Of a stretch of DNA of 64,000 bases, positions 32,856-39,742 are shown piece after piece; within the stretch, counting starts at the first letter, position 1, and every line of letters begins with the position of its first letter. This DNA is from an uncultured Oscillospiraceae bacterium. Lineage in GTDB: Bacteria > Bacillota > Clostridia > Oscillospirales > Oscillospiraceae. The notes under the pieces were generated by a model that searched no databases, had not been told where the DNA came from, and saw nothing but the letters and a program-made list of their open reading frames with translations. Position numbers and translations under genes: made by a program. The stretch spans positions 124,001 through 188,000 of the forward strand of contig CANROC010000001.1 in NCBI GenBank assembly GCA_947632175.1, written 5' to 3'.

Positions 32856-32884
32856 TTGACAAGCTTCGCGCGACGCGATATAAT
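32856..32884 (+). promoter_or_regulatory. Promoter of the small-ORF mRNA, module copy 2
   Basis: Perfect TTGACA (32856-32861), 17-bp spacer, perfect TATAAT (32879-32884). Confidence 0.87.
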
Positions 32885-32890
32885 GAATCT

Positions 32891-33090
32891 GCCCCGCAAG
32901 GGGTGGGAGGGCGCGGCAGGTGCTGAATCCGACAATACGACGGTCTGGCCACTCTTTCCGAAAGGAGGGGGTGTGTAGATGTATTTTACATTTACCTTTC
33001 ATTACCATGGATACAGGATCACCATCCAAGTCCGGGTAATTAAAAGATAAAGAAAAAGACCGCCGCTGAACCAGAGCGAACGGTCTTGTT
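32891..33090 (+). ncRNA. Candidate small mRNA of the convergent module, copy 2
   Basis: From the implied +1 to the hairpin AAGACCG...CGGTCTT (33056-33087). The ~88-nt leader shares CGACGGTCTGGCCACTC with copy 1 and contains the hairpin 32950-32973 (arms CACTCTTTCC / GGAGGGGGTG, loop GAAA), which buries the Shine-Dalgarno. Confidence 0.62.
32979..33050 (+). CDS. 23-aa conserved small ORF of the convergent module, copy 2
   Basis: Starts MYFTFTFHYHGYR, then I-T-I-Q-V-R-V-I-K-R and stop. It is identical to copy 1 through residue 13 and similar to residue 20. After that the frames diverge because of a small indel, yet both ends are basic. GGAGG lies 10 bp before the ATG. No hydrophobic helix; the strict alternation suggests a beta-strand peptide. 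Family not recognised. Two independent copies with conserved start, leader and promoters argue that it is expressed. Confidence 0.68.
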   Translation: MYFTFTFHYHGYRITIQVRVIKR

Positions 33091-33189
33091 CTTTGCTGTG
33101 ACAGTTTTGTTGCGGTAAAGAACTCTAAAACCTTCGAATTGGGCCAGACTGTCAGGTGAAAGCGCTCTGTCGCGCCCTCCCTTTTGTCT
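33053..33189 (-). ncRNA. Candidate ~137-nt antisense RNA, module copy 2
   Basis: From the implied +1 of the 33196-33224 promoter to the shared hairpin, followed on this strand by TTTTTCTTT. It overlaps the 3' end of the small mRNA, including the hairpin itself. Confidence 0.62.
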
Positions 33190-33195
33190 GGCTTT

Positions 33196-33224
33196 ATTAT
33201 ACCCTCCCGGCCGCTGTTTGTCAA
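33196..33224 (-). promoter_or_regulatory. Promoter of antisense RNA, module copy 2
   Basis: On the minus strand a perfect TTGACA (complement of 33219-33224), 17-bp spacer, perfect TATAAT (complement of 33196-33201). It overlaps nothing coding; the malic enzyme stop is at 33245. Confidence 0.87.
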
Positions 33225-33244
33225 GACGCCGTGCGGATTTTTCA

Positions 33245-34417
33245 TTAGATTCGCGCAACGCCGGTGCGCCTCGCGGCCTCGGCCACGGCCTTGGCCACGG
33301 CGGGGCCCACGCGCTTATCAAAGGCGGCGGGGATGATGTAGTCGGCGCTGAGCTCCTCGTCGGAGATGAGGCCCGCCAGCGCCTGGGCGGCGGCCATTTT
33401 CATCTCCTCGTTGATGTCCGAGGCCCGCACGTCGAAAGTGCCCCGGAAGATGCCGGGGAAGGCCAGGACGTTGTTGATCTGGTTGGGGTAGTCGCTCCGG
33501 CCCGTGGCGACGACCCTCGCGCCGCCGGCGCGGGCCTCGTCGGGGAAGATCTCCGGCGTGGGGTTGGCGCAGGCGAAGATAATGGCGTCGCGATTCATGG
33601 TCCGCACCATCTCCGTTGTCAGCGTGCCGGGGCCGGAGACGCCGATGAACACGTCCGCGCCGCGTATCACATCCGCCAGCTTCCCGGTTTTGCGCTCCCG
33701 GTTCGTGACCTGGGCCATTTCGGCCTTGATCCAGTTGAGGTTCTCCCGGCCGGCGTAGATGGCCCCGGTGCGGTCGGTCATGATGATGTCCTTAAAGCCG
33801 GCGGACAGGAGGAGCTTCACGATAGCCACCGCCGCCGCGCCCGCGCCGGAGGTGACGATCTTCACGTCCTCCTTTTTCTTCCCCACCACCTTGAGGGCGT
33901 TGGTGAGGCCCGCCAGGGTGATGACGGCGGTGCCGTGCTGGTCGTCGTGGAAGATGGGGATGTCGCACCGCTCTTTCAATTTCCGCTCGATCTCAAAGCA
34001 CCGGGGGGCGGAGATATCCTCCAGGTTGATGCCGCCGAAGGAGCCGGAGATGAGCGCCACGGTGTTGACGAACTCGTCCACGTCCTTGGTCTTCACGCAA
34101 AGGGGGAAAGCGTCCACGCCGCCGAAGGCCTTGAAGAGGACGCACTTGCCCTCCATGACGGGCATACCCGCCTCCGGGCCGATGTCGCCGAGGCCCAAAA
34201 CGGCGGTGCCGTCGGTGATCACGGCGCACAGGTTGTGGCGGAGGGTCAGGTCGTAGGACTTGGAGATGTCCTTCTGGATCTCCAGGCACGGCTGGGCCAC
34301 GCCGGGGGTGTAGGCCAGGCTCAGGTCCTCCTTGGAGCTGACGGGGACGGCTGTCTCCACGCGAATTTTGCCCCTCCACTCCCCGTGAAGGCGCAGGGAC
34401 TCTTTGGCGTAATCCAT
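33245..34417 (-). CDS. NAD(P)-dependent malic enzyme (malate to pyruvate + CO2)
   Basis: 390-aa short bacterial malic enzyme without the phosphotransacetylase domain of MaeB. Motifs: SLAYTPGVAQPCLEI, the substrate/metal region FHDDQHGTAVITLAGL, the dinucleotide-binding VTSGAGAAAVAIVKLLL, and ACANPTPEI. The pocket after the second beta-strand (MTDRTGAI) carries Asp, which favours NAD, but I do not assign the cofactor. Decarboxylates malate to pyruvate and links C4 acids to pyruvate. ATG at 34417 follows AGGAGGACCCCAT. A minus-strand TATAAT lies at 34452-34457. It appears monocistronic. Confidence 0.94.
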   Translation of the reverse strand: MDYAKESLRLHGEWRGKIRVETAVPVSSKEDLSLAYTPGVAQPCLEIQKDISKSYDLTLRHNLCAVITDGTAVLGLGDIGPEAGMPVMEGKCVLFKAFGGVDAFPLCVKTKDVDEFVNTVALISGSFGGINLEDISAPRCFEIERKLKERCDIPIFHDDQHGTAVITLAGLTNALKVVGKKKEDVKIVTSGAGAAAVAIVKLLLSAGFKDIIMTDRTGAIYAGRENLNWIKAEMAQVTNRERKTGKLADVIRGADVFIGVSGPGTLTTEMVRTMNRDAIIFACANPTPEIFPDEARAGGARVVATGRSDYPNQINNVLAFPGIFRGTFDVRASDINEEMKMAAAQALAGLISDEELSADYIIPAAFDKRVGPAVAKAVAEAARRTGVARI

Positions 34418-34451
34418 ATGGGGTCCTCCTGATACTTTTTTCGATGACAGT

Positions 34452-34480
34452 ATTATACCCTAAAGGGCCAAAATGCGAAA
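34452..34480 (-). promoter_or_regulatory. Probable malic enzyme promoter
   Basis: Perfect TATAAT on the minus strand (complement of 34452-34457). The -35 hexamer at 17-bp spacing is weak (TTTCGC). Confidence 0.5.
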
Positions 34481-34496
34481 GACGGAAACTGTCCCA

Positions 34497-34527
34497 AAAA
34501 AATTCCCCCTTTTCCGGGGAAATTTTA
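34497..34527 (-). terminator. Terminator of the SLOG-protein gene
   Basis: Arms AAATTTCCCC and GGGGGAATTT (minus strand) with a short loop, followed by a T-run and GGGAC. Confidence 0.75.
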
Positions 34528-34541
34528 TCACTGTATCTAAT

Positions 34542-35045
34542 TTAACTGATGCGGTGGTGCGGCTCGGGTTTGGTGCTGTTCAAATTGAGCGTTCGGATCT
34601 CCAGGCCCATTTTCTCGGCCTCCGCCACGGTTTGGGCGGTGCCGCCGGTCTTTCGGCCGTCGTAAGCGGCGATGAGGCGGGAGGACCGCTCCAGCATCCA
34701 CTTGTTGCGCCGGGCGTAGACGCCGGGGTGGTAATACTCGGACAGGACCACCACCCGGTCGCACCGGGAGAGGAGCCATTGAAAGCTCTCGTCCTTCGTC
34801 TCCAGCCTCCCCCGGTGGGAGATGGCGGCCACCAGCTCGATATTCATCTCCGGCTTATACTTTTTCAGCAGGACCACGGTCTTGGCGAAGATCATGTCCG
34901 CGCCCTCGGCAAGGCCGGTGATGAACCGGGTATAGCCGTCTATCGAGGCGTCCAGGACCTCCTCCATGATCTTCAGCGTCGCGAACGGCGCCTGGCCCTC
35001 GTCCAGGTGTCTGTGACCGGTGAATCCGCAAGTTTTTTCTTTCAT
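34542..35045 (-). CDS. SLOG-family protein (YpsA/DUF1273-like)
   Basis: 167-aa single-domain protein of the SLOG (SMF/DprA-LOG) Rossmann superfamily. N-terminal TGHRHLDEG, the loop GLAEGADMIFAKTVVLLKK, and ERSSRLIAAYDGRKTGGTAQTV are family motifs. Members bind nucleotide-derived ligands; YpsA has been linked to cell division and some relatives to phage defence, but the role here is unknown. It is divergent from an XRE regulator, and the 128-bp region between carries an inverted operator-like repeat. AGGAGGACTAT precedes the ATG. Confidence 0.88.
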   Translation of the reverse strand: MKEKTCGFTGHRHLDEGQAPFATLKIMEEVLDASIDGYTRFITGLAEGADMIFAKTVVLLKKYKPEMNIELVAAISHRGRLETKDESFQWLLSRCDRVVVLSEYYHPGVYARRNKWMLERSSRLIAAYDGRKTGGTAQTVAEAEKMGLEIRTLNLNSTKPEPHHRIS

Positions 35046-35084
35046 ATAGTCCTCCTGATTTTACCCATTGGCTAATCATAGTTT

Positions 35085-35163
35085 AGTCTACCAGATAATA
35101 TCATATTAGTCAACACGAATATAGTCTTATAGGTAACAAATCCTATTGCCAGACTGGTAGACT
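35085..35163. promoter_or_regulatory. Operator-like inverted repeat between divergent genes
   Basis: AGTCTACCAG at 35085-35094 and its exact inverse CTGGTAGACT at 35154-35163 lie just outside the two start codons. A minus-strand TTGACT, 17 bp, TAGACT pair would place the -10 inside the left copy. The AT-rich DNA between contrasts with the GC-rich surroundings. The natural candidate binder is the adjacent XRE protein. Confidence 0.6.
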
Positions 35164-35173
35164 GGAGACTAAT

Positions 35174-35503
35174 ATGGAACGAAAACCTCTTGGTTTGCAA
35201 ATCAAAAAGGCGCGAAAACAATGCGGGATGACCGCCGAAAAGCTGGCGGAAACCTGCAATATGGATACCACCTATCTTCGGCAGATCGAATCCGGGCATA
35301 AGATGCCCAGTCTGCCTATGTTTATCCTTCTCTGTCAGGCGCTGAAGGTCTCCCCCGCCGTGCTGTTGGCGGACTACCTGCCCGCGCCGGCCTATGAGGA
35401 GCGGGACCGGCTCCATGAGCTCTACCGCACCCTGACGCCGGAGCAGAAGGAACTCGCCAGGTCCCTCCTGGAGAGCATGGCGCGGAGGATGGACGGGGAA
35501 TAG
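35174..35503 (+). CDS. XRE-family transcriptional regulator
   Basis: 109 aa. An N-terminal Cro/C1-type helix-turn-helix spans about residues 7-62 (IKKARKQCGMTAEKLAE, then TTYLRQIESGHKMPSLPMF). A C-terminal helical tail (YEERDRLHELYRTLTPEQ) may mediate dimerisation. It is divergent from the SLOG gene and probably regulates it and itself through the repeats at 35085 and 35154. It is followed after 18 bp by the threonine aldolase gene, so the two may be co-transcribed. Confidence 0.88.
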   Translation: MERKPLGLQIKKARKQCGMTAEKLAETCNMDTTYLRQIESGHKMPSLPMFILLCQALKVSPAVLLADYLPAPAYEERDRLHELYRTLTPEQKELARSLLESMARRMDGE

Positions 35504-35521
35504 CCAAAAGGAGGCTTCTTC

Positions 35522-36562
35522 ATGCTCTTTTTTGAAAACGACTACGGCCACGGGGCCCATCCGGCGGTGCTGCGGCGGCTGTGCGAGACGAACCTTGTCC
35601 CCCAGCCGGGGTACGGGGAGGACGCATACTCCCGGCACGCCCGGGCGCTCCTCCGGGAGGCGTGCAGGGCCCCGGAGGCGGACGTCTTCTTTTTGGCCGG
35701 CGGGACGCAGGTCAACGCCGTGGCCATTGGCGGTCTTCTGCGCCCCTGGGAGGGGGTCGTCTCGGCGGCCACCGGGCACATCAACGCCCACGAGGCCGGG
35801 GCGGTGGAGTTCACCGGCCACAAGGTCCTGGCGCTTCCCCAGCGCCATGGAAAGCTGGAGCCGAAGACGCTGCGGGCGGCGCTGGCGGATTTTTACGATG
35901 ACCCCAACCACGAGCACATGGTCTTCCCCGGCATGGTGTACCTCTCCCACCCCACCGAGTACGGGACGCTCTACACCCGCGCGGAGCTGACGGAGCTTGC
36001 GGACATCTGCAAAAGCTGCCGCGTCCCCCTCTACATGGACGGGGCGCGGCTGGCCTACGCCCTGGCGGCGGACACGGACGTGACGCTCCCGGACATCGCG
36101 CGGCTGTGCGACGTCTTCACCGTCGGCGGCACCAAGTGCGGGGCGCTGTGCGGGGAGGCGCTGGTCTTCCCGAAAGGCGCGCCGGAGCGGTTTTTGACGC
36201 TCATCAAGCAGCGGGGCGCGCTTTTGGCCAAGGGGCGGCTCGTGGGGGCGCAGTTCGAGGCGCTTTTTGAGGACGGGCTCTATTTCGAGATCGGGAAAAC
36301 CGCCGTGGCGCTGGCGATGGAGCTTCGAAAGGGGCTTTTGGAGCGGGGCTTTGCGCTTTTTGAGGACTCCCCCACCAACCAGCAGTTCCCGGTGGTCCCG
36401 AACGCCCTCCTGCCGGAGCTTTCAAAGCGCGTCGCCTACTCCTTCTGGGAAAAGCGCGGCGCGGACGCAAGCGTCATACGCCTGGCCACCAGCTGGGCAA
36501 CAGCGCCGGAGGACGTGGAGGCGCTTTTCAAAGTGCTTGACAATAGGCCGTCAGGCGGCTAA
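35522..36562 (+). CDS. ltaE: Low-specificity L-threonine aldolase
   Basis: 346-aa fold-type I PLP enzyme of the beta-eliminating lyase/threonine aldolase family, cleaving L-threonine or allo-threonine to glycine and acetaldehyde. Motifs: FFENDYGHGAHPAVL at the N terminus (family normally DF.SDN), FFLAGGTQVNAVAI, HEAGAVEF, YMDGARLAYAL for the PLP ring, and VGGTKCGALCGEALVF with the Schiff-base Lys. AAAAGGAGGCTTCTTC precedes the ATG. It lies between the XRE gene and proS, with gaps of 18 and 39 bp. Confidence 0.92.
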   Translation: MLFFENDYGHGAHPAVLRRLCETNLVPQPGYGEDAYSRHARALLREACRAPEADVFFLAGGTQVNAVAIGGLLRPWEGVVSAATGHINAHEAGAVEFTGHKVLALPQRHGKLEPKTLRAALADFYDDPNHEHMVFPGMVYLSHPTEYGTLYTRAELTELADICKSCRVPLYMDGARLAYALAADTDVTLPDIARLCDVFTVGGTKCGALCGEALVFPKGAPERFLTLIKQRGALLAKGRLVGAQFEALFEDGLYFEIGKTAVALAMELRKGLLERGFALFEDSPTNQQFPVVPNALLPELSKRVAYSFWEKRGADASVIRLATSWATAPEDVEALFKVLDNRPSGG

Positions 36563-36601
36563 AATAAAGGGACCGAAACTTAGAAGACAGGAGTCCTTTT
36601 T

Positions 36602-38035
36602 ATGGCAAAGGATAAGAAAGTAGAACAGATCACCGACATGGACGTGGACTTCACCCAGTGGTACACGGACGTGTGCACCAAGGCGGAGCTCATCGACTAC
36701 TCCTCCATCAAGGGCATGTTCATCTACCGCCCCTACGGCTACGCCATCTGGGAGAACATCCAGCACATCCTGGACACGGAGTTTAAAAAGCTGGGCCACG
36801 AGAACGTCTACCTGCCCATGCTCATCCCGGAGAGCCTTTTACAGAAAGAGAAGGACCACGTGGAGGGCTTCGCGCCGGAGTGCGCCTGGGTCACCTACGG
36901 CGGCTCGGACAAGCTGGAGGAGCGCTACTGCATCCGCCCCACCAGCGAGACGCTCTTCTGCGAGCACTATAAAAACGTGATCCACTCCTGGCGGGACCTG
37001 CCCAAGCTCTATAACCAGTGGTGCAGCGTCCTCCGGTGGGAGAAGACCAGCCGGCCTTTCCTGCGGCACCGGGAGTTTCTCTGGCAGGAGGGCCACACCA
37101 TGCACGCCACGGAGGACGAGGCCCGGGCCGAGACACAGCAAATGCTCAACGTCTACGCCGACTTCATGGAGAACGTGCTGGCCATGCCCGTCATCCGGGG
37201 CCGGAAGACCGACAAGGAGAAGTTCAACGGCGCGGAGGAGACGTACACCGTGGAGTGCATGATGCACGACGGCAAGGCCCTCCAGGGCGGCACCAGCCAC
37301 TACTTCGGCGACGGCTTCGCTAAAGCCTTCGACATCACCTTCACCGGAAAGGACAACCAGCTCCACCACCCCTATCAGACCAGCTGGGGCGTGTCCACCC
37401 GCATGATCGGCGGTATCATCATGACCCACGGCGACAACTCCGGCCTGGTCCTGCCCCCCAAGATCGCCCCCATCCAGGCCATCGTCATCCCCGTGGCCAT
37501 GCACAAGGAGGGCGTCCGGGAGGCGGCGGAGAGCTTGCTTGCTACGCTGAAAGACGCCGGCATCCGGGCGGAGATCGACCTTAGCGACCAGTCCATGGGC
37601 TGGAAGGCCGCGCAGTACGAGATGAAGGGCGTCCCCGTGCGGCTCGAGCTGGGCCCCCGGGACATCGAAAACGGCGTCTGCGTCGCCGCCAAGCGCACCG
37701 GCGGCGAGAAGCTGACCCTGCCTTTAGAGAACGTGGCCGAGTCCGTCAAGACCGTCCTGGAGGACGTCCAGCGGGAGATGTACGAAAAGGCCCTCCAAAA
37801 CCTCCACGCCCACACCTTCGACGCCCACACCGTGGAGGAGGTCCGCGACGGCTGCGCAAACGGCGGCTTTGCCCGCATGATGTGGTGCGGCGACGAGGCC
37901 TGCGAGGTCAAAATGAAGGACCAGGCCGGCGTCACCAGCCGCTGCATCCCCTTTGCCCAGGAGCACATCGGCGACGTCTGCCCCGTGTGCGGGAGGCCGG
38001 CGAAGCAGATGGTGATTTGGGGAATCGCGTATTAA
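36602..38035 (+). CDS. proS: Prolyl-tRNA synthetase, short (archaeal/eukaryote-type) form
   Basis: 477-aa class IIa synthetase. Motif 1 region IKGMFIYRPYGYAIWENIQ, motif 2 with RWEKTSRPFLRHREFLWQEGHT, and motif 3 with MIGGIIMTHGDNSGLVLPPK. There is no long editing insertion between motifs 2 and 3, and the C terminus has the zinc-binding extension ending VIWGIAY, both marks of the type seen in archaea, eukaryotes and some Firmicutes. ACAGGAGTCC precedes the ATG. It ends in a strong bidirectional terminator. Confidence 0.97.
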   Translation: MAKDKKVEQITDMDVDFTQWYTDVCTKAELIDYSSIKGMFIYRPYGYAIWENIQHILDTEFKKLGHENVYLPMLIPESLLQKEKDHVEGFAPECAWVTYGGSDKLEERYCIRPTSETLFCEHYKNVIHSWRDLPKLYNQWCSVLRWEKTSRPFLRHREFLWQEGHTMHATEDEARAETQQMLNVYADFMENVLAMPVIRGRKTDKEKFNGAEETYTVECMMHDGKALQGGTSHYFGDGFAKAFDITFTGKDNQLHHPYQTSWGVSTRMIGGIIMTHGDNSGLVLPPKIAPIQAIVIPVAMHKEGVREAAESLLATLKDAGIRAEIDLSDQSMGWKAAQYEMKGVPVRLELGPRDIENGVCVAAKRTGGEKLTLPLENVAESVKTVLEDVQREMYEKALQNLHAHTFDAHTVEEVRDGCANGGFARMMWCGDEACEVKMKDQAGVTSRCIPFAQEHIGDVCPVCGRPAKQMVIWGIAY

Positions 38036-38045
38036 TTGAATGTAT

Positions 38046-38079
38046 AAAAATCCCGTGGCGGAAACGCCACGGGATTTTT
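38046..38079. terminator. Bidirectional terminator between proS and the XRE gene
   Basis: Perfect 15-bp stem AAAAATCCCGTGGCG / CGCCACGGGATTTTT with a GAAA loop. The right arm overlaps the stop codon of the convergent XRE gene. Confidence 0.95.
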
Positions 38080-38320
38080 ATTGGATCTCCTGCTCCAGCG
38101 CGTCAAATTCCGGGGTGGAGAAAAATTCGCCCAGGGTAATGTCCAGGCCGTCGCAGAGCTTTTTGACGGTGACGACGGAGACATCCCGACGGCGCCTGTC
38201 CGCCATGCTGTACACGGTGGAGGGCGTCACCCCCGAAAGCACAGCCAGCTCGTTGAGCCGTATCCCCCGCTCCCGGCAAAGCTCCATAAACCGCTCCGCC
38301 ACCAGATCCTTCACCGACAT
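38078..38320 (-). CDS. Small XRE-family regulator
   Basis: 80 aa from MSVKDLVAERF. Cro/C1-type helix-turn-helix across most of the protein (ERGIRLNELAVLSGVTPSTVY, then VVTVKKLCDGLDITLGEFF). The start at 38320 follows TTTGGAGGTGATAGT; the frame runs 18 codons further upstream but without a site. The start codon sits inside an inverted repeat (38319-38346). Divergent from the 61-aa gene at 38424. Probably autoregulatory. Confidence 0.87.
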   Translation of the reverse strand: MSVKDLVAERFMELCRERGIRLNELAVLSGVTPSTVYSMADRRRRDVSVVTVKKLCDGLDITLGEFFSTPEFDALEQEIQ

Positions 38321-38346
38321 ACTATCACCTCCAAAGGGGATAGTAT
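38319..38346. promoter_or_regulatory. Inverted repeat over the XRE start codon
   Basis: ATACTATC (38319-38326) and GATAGTAT (38339-38346) flank the GGAGG ribosome-binding site. It could be an operator, or an mRNA hairpin hiding the Shine-Dalgarno. A second palindrome, TGCGTATACGCA-like, lies at 38361-38373. Confidence 0.6.
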
Positions 38347-38374
38347 CTTTTTGTGCGCGTATGCGTATACGCAC

Positions 38375-38403
38375 TTGCGTAATTTTGGAAAATGTTTTAT
38401 ACT
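38375..38403 (+). promoter_or_regulatory. Promoter of the 61-aa gene
   Basis: TTGCGT (38375-38380), 17-bp spacer, TATACT (38398-38403), 20 bp before the ATG. Confidence 0.7.
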
Positions 38404-38423
38404 TTTCCCGGAGGTGAAGATTT

Positions 38424-38609
38424 ATGGCGAATTACAAAAAAATGTACAGCATCCTTTGCGGCGCCGTTTCCGAGGCCATCGACGCCACACCCGAACGGGC
38501 AAAAGAGCTGCTTCAGGAGGCTCTGTTCGAGGCGGAGGAAATCTACATTCAAACCTGCCGTGAGGACAGCGGCGAGGATATCCGGTTCCAAAACGACGCC
38601 GGTGCATAA
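38424..38609 (+). CDS. Small helical protein of unknown function
   Basis: 61 aa, starting MANYKKMYSILCGAVSEAID and continuing through an acidic helix (AKELLQEALFEAEEIYIQTC). No signal peptide, membrane segment or metal motif. A strong CCCGGAGGTGAAGATTT site and the promoter at 38375 support expression. I recognise the general type as short proteins common near regulators and in phage-derived loci of Clostridia, but no function is known to me. It is divergent from the XRE gene, which may repress it. Confidence 0.75.
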   Translation: MANYKKMYSILCGAVSEAIDATPERAKELLQEALFEAEEIYIQTCREDSGEDIRFQNDAGA

Positions 38610-38611
38610 CG

Positions 38612-39650
38612 CGGCTCCGCCCCGATACGCTTCCGCCTGCCCGAATCGCATGGCATCCCGTTTTACCGTACGGGCCGCCGTGGACGGCGGCCCGTACGGC
38701 GTTGATGGAGCTGGTTCGATTTTCCGGAACCGTGCTGTCGTCCAACGCTCGCTTCCCCCCTGCCCCCCTCCTACGAGGAGGGGGCCCCGAGACGGGGGCG
38801 GTTGCGTTTTATCGGAACCGTTGCGACAACTTACCTTGTAGGGGCCGCCACATCTCCGCGCTAAGAGCCGCCGCTTTGCGGCGGTTGCGCTCCGAAACGC
38901 GCCTGCGGGCGCAGTCTTGGCGGCCCGCTTTTGCAGGGCTTGCGTTATTCGCCGTAGGGGTCGCCGTCCCCGGCGGCCCGCCCCACGATAATTGACCCGT
39001 CCCGAACACCGCCGTACGGGCCGCCGCCCACGGCGGCCCTTTTCGTTGACCGGCATGTACCGTTTTGTCGGAACCGTTCCCGTCTCGCCACGTACCACGG
39101 GCGGACACATGGGTCCGCCCCTACGGGGGATGTGGGAGGTTATCCCATTTAACCGACATGGGAGGTCATCGAAACGCGGGCCGCCAGGAGTGGCGGCCCC
39201 TACGGCAATATCGGGGCGGATTCGTTTTATCGGAACCGCTCTGTCATCCAACGCTCGCTTCCCCCCTGCCCCCCTCCTACGAGGAGGGGGCTCCGAGACG
39301 GGGGCGGGCGCGCGAATTATCGGAACCGTTGCGACAACTTACCTTGTAGGGGCCGCCACTCTTGGCGGCCCGCACGCAGTAGGTTTCGTTTACCGGAAAC
39401 ATCCGTTACGCCCCACGGGCTCGAATACCCCGCCGCTGCGGCGGCACCCCTTTTTCCGAAAAAGGGGTCGGGGGAATAAGGTTGCGGCGCTTCGCGCCGC
39501 GCTTGTATTCAATTGCGCCTCCGGCGCAAACCTTTTAAGCCCCCTCCTCGTAGGAGGGGGGCAGGGGGGCAGCGAACGTGGGATGACAGCGCGGCATCGA
39601 AAAACGCGGGCGGGTTTGGAACCCGCCCCTACAAAAAATACTTCAAAATA
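38612..39650. repeat. Intergenic mosaic repeat block 8
   Basis: Convergent gap. Units: CCGCCGTGGACGGCGG (38671), GAGGAGGGGG (38773, 39283, 39545), TCGCCGTCCCCGGCGG variant (38958), CCGCCGCCCACGGCGG (39018), GGGCGGACACATGGGTCCGCCC type (39099), CCGCCAGGAGTGGCGG (39180) and CCGCCACTCTTGGCGG (39351). A CCCTTTTTCCGAAAAAGGGG unit lies at 39447 and GGGCGGGTTTGGAACCCGCCC type at 39610. Confidence 0.86.
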
Positions 39651-39662
39651 CTAAAATAATGC

Positions 39663-39691
39663 TTGACAAATTGCTTAATTTGTGGTATAAT
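39663..39691 (+). promoter_or_regulatory. Consensus promoter firing into the 3' end of the SLH gene
   Basis: Perfect TTGACA (39663-39668), 17-bp spacer, perfect TATAAT (39686-39691). No plus-strand gene follows; the transcript would be antisense to 39743-45025 unless stopped by the hairpin at 39707. Confidence 0.8.
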
Positions 39692-39700
39692 ACGCACAGT

Positions 39701-39735
39701 GAGAAAAATGGAAGGCCGCGGGGCGGCCTTCCATT
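39701..39735 (-). terminator. Terminator of the giant SLH gene
   Basis: AATGGAAGGCCG / CGGCCTTCCATT (39707-39735), loop CGGGG, followed on the minus strand by TTTCTCACTG after ATT. Confidence 0.8.
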
Positions 39736-39742
39736 GGGGGGC

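Noticed and set aside
36563-36601. A terminator or T-box before proS.
   Set aside because: The AAAGGGAC/GTCCTTT pairing is short and bulged, the gap is only 39 bp, and no T-box core is present.
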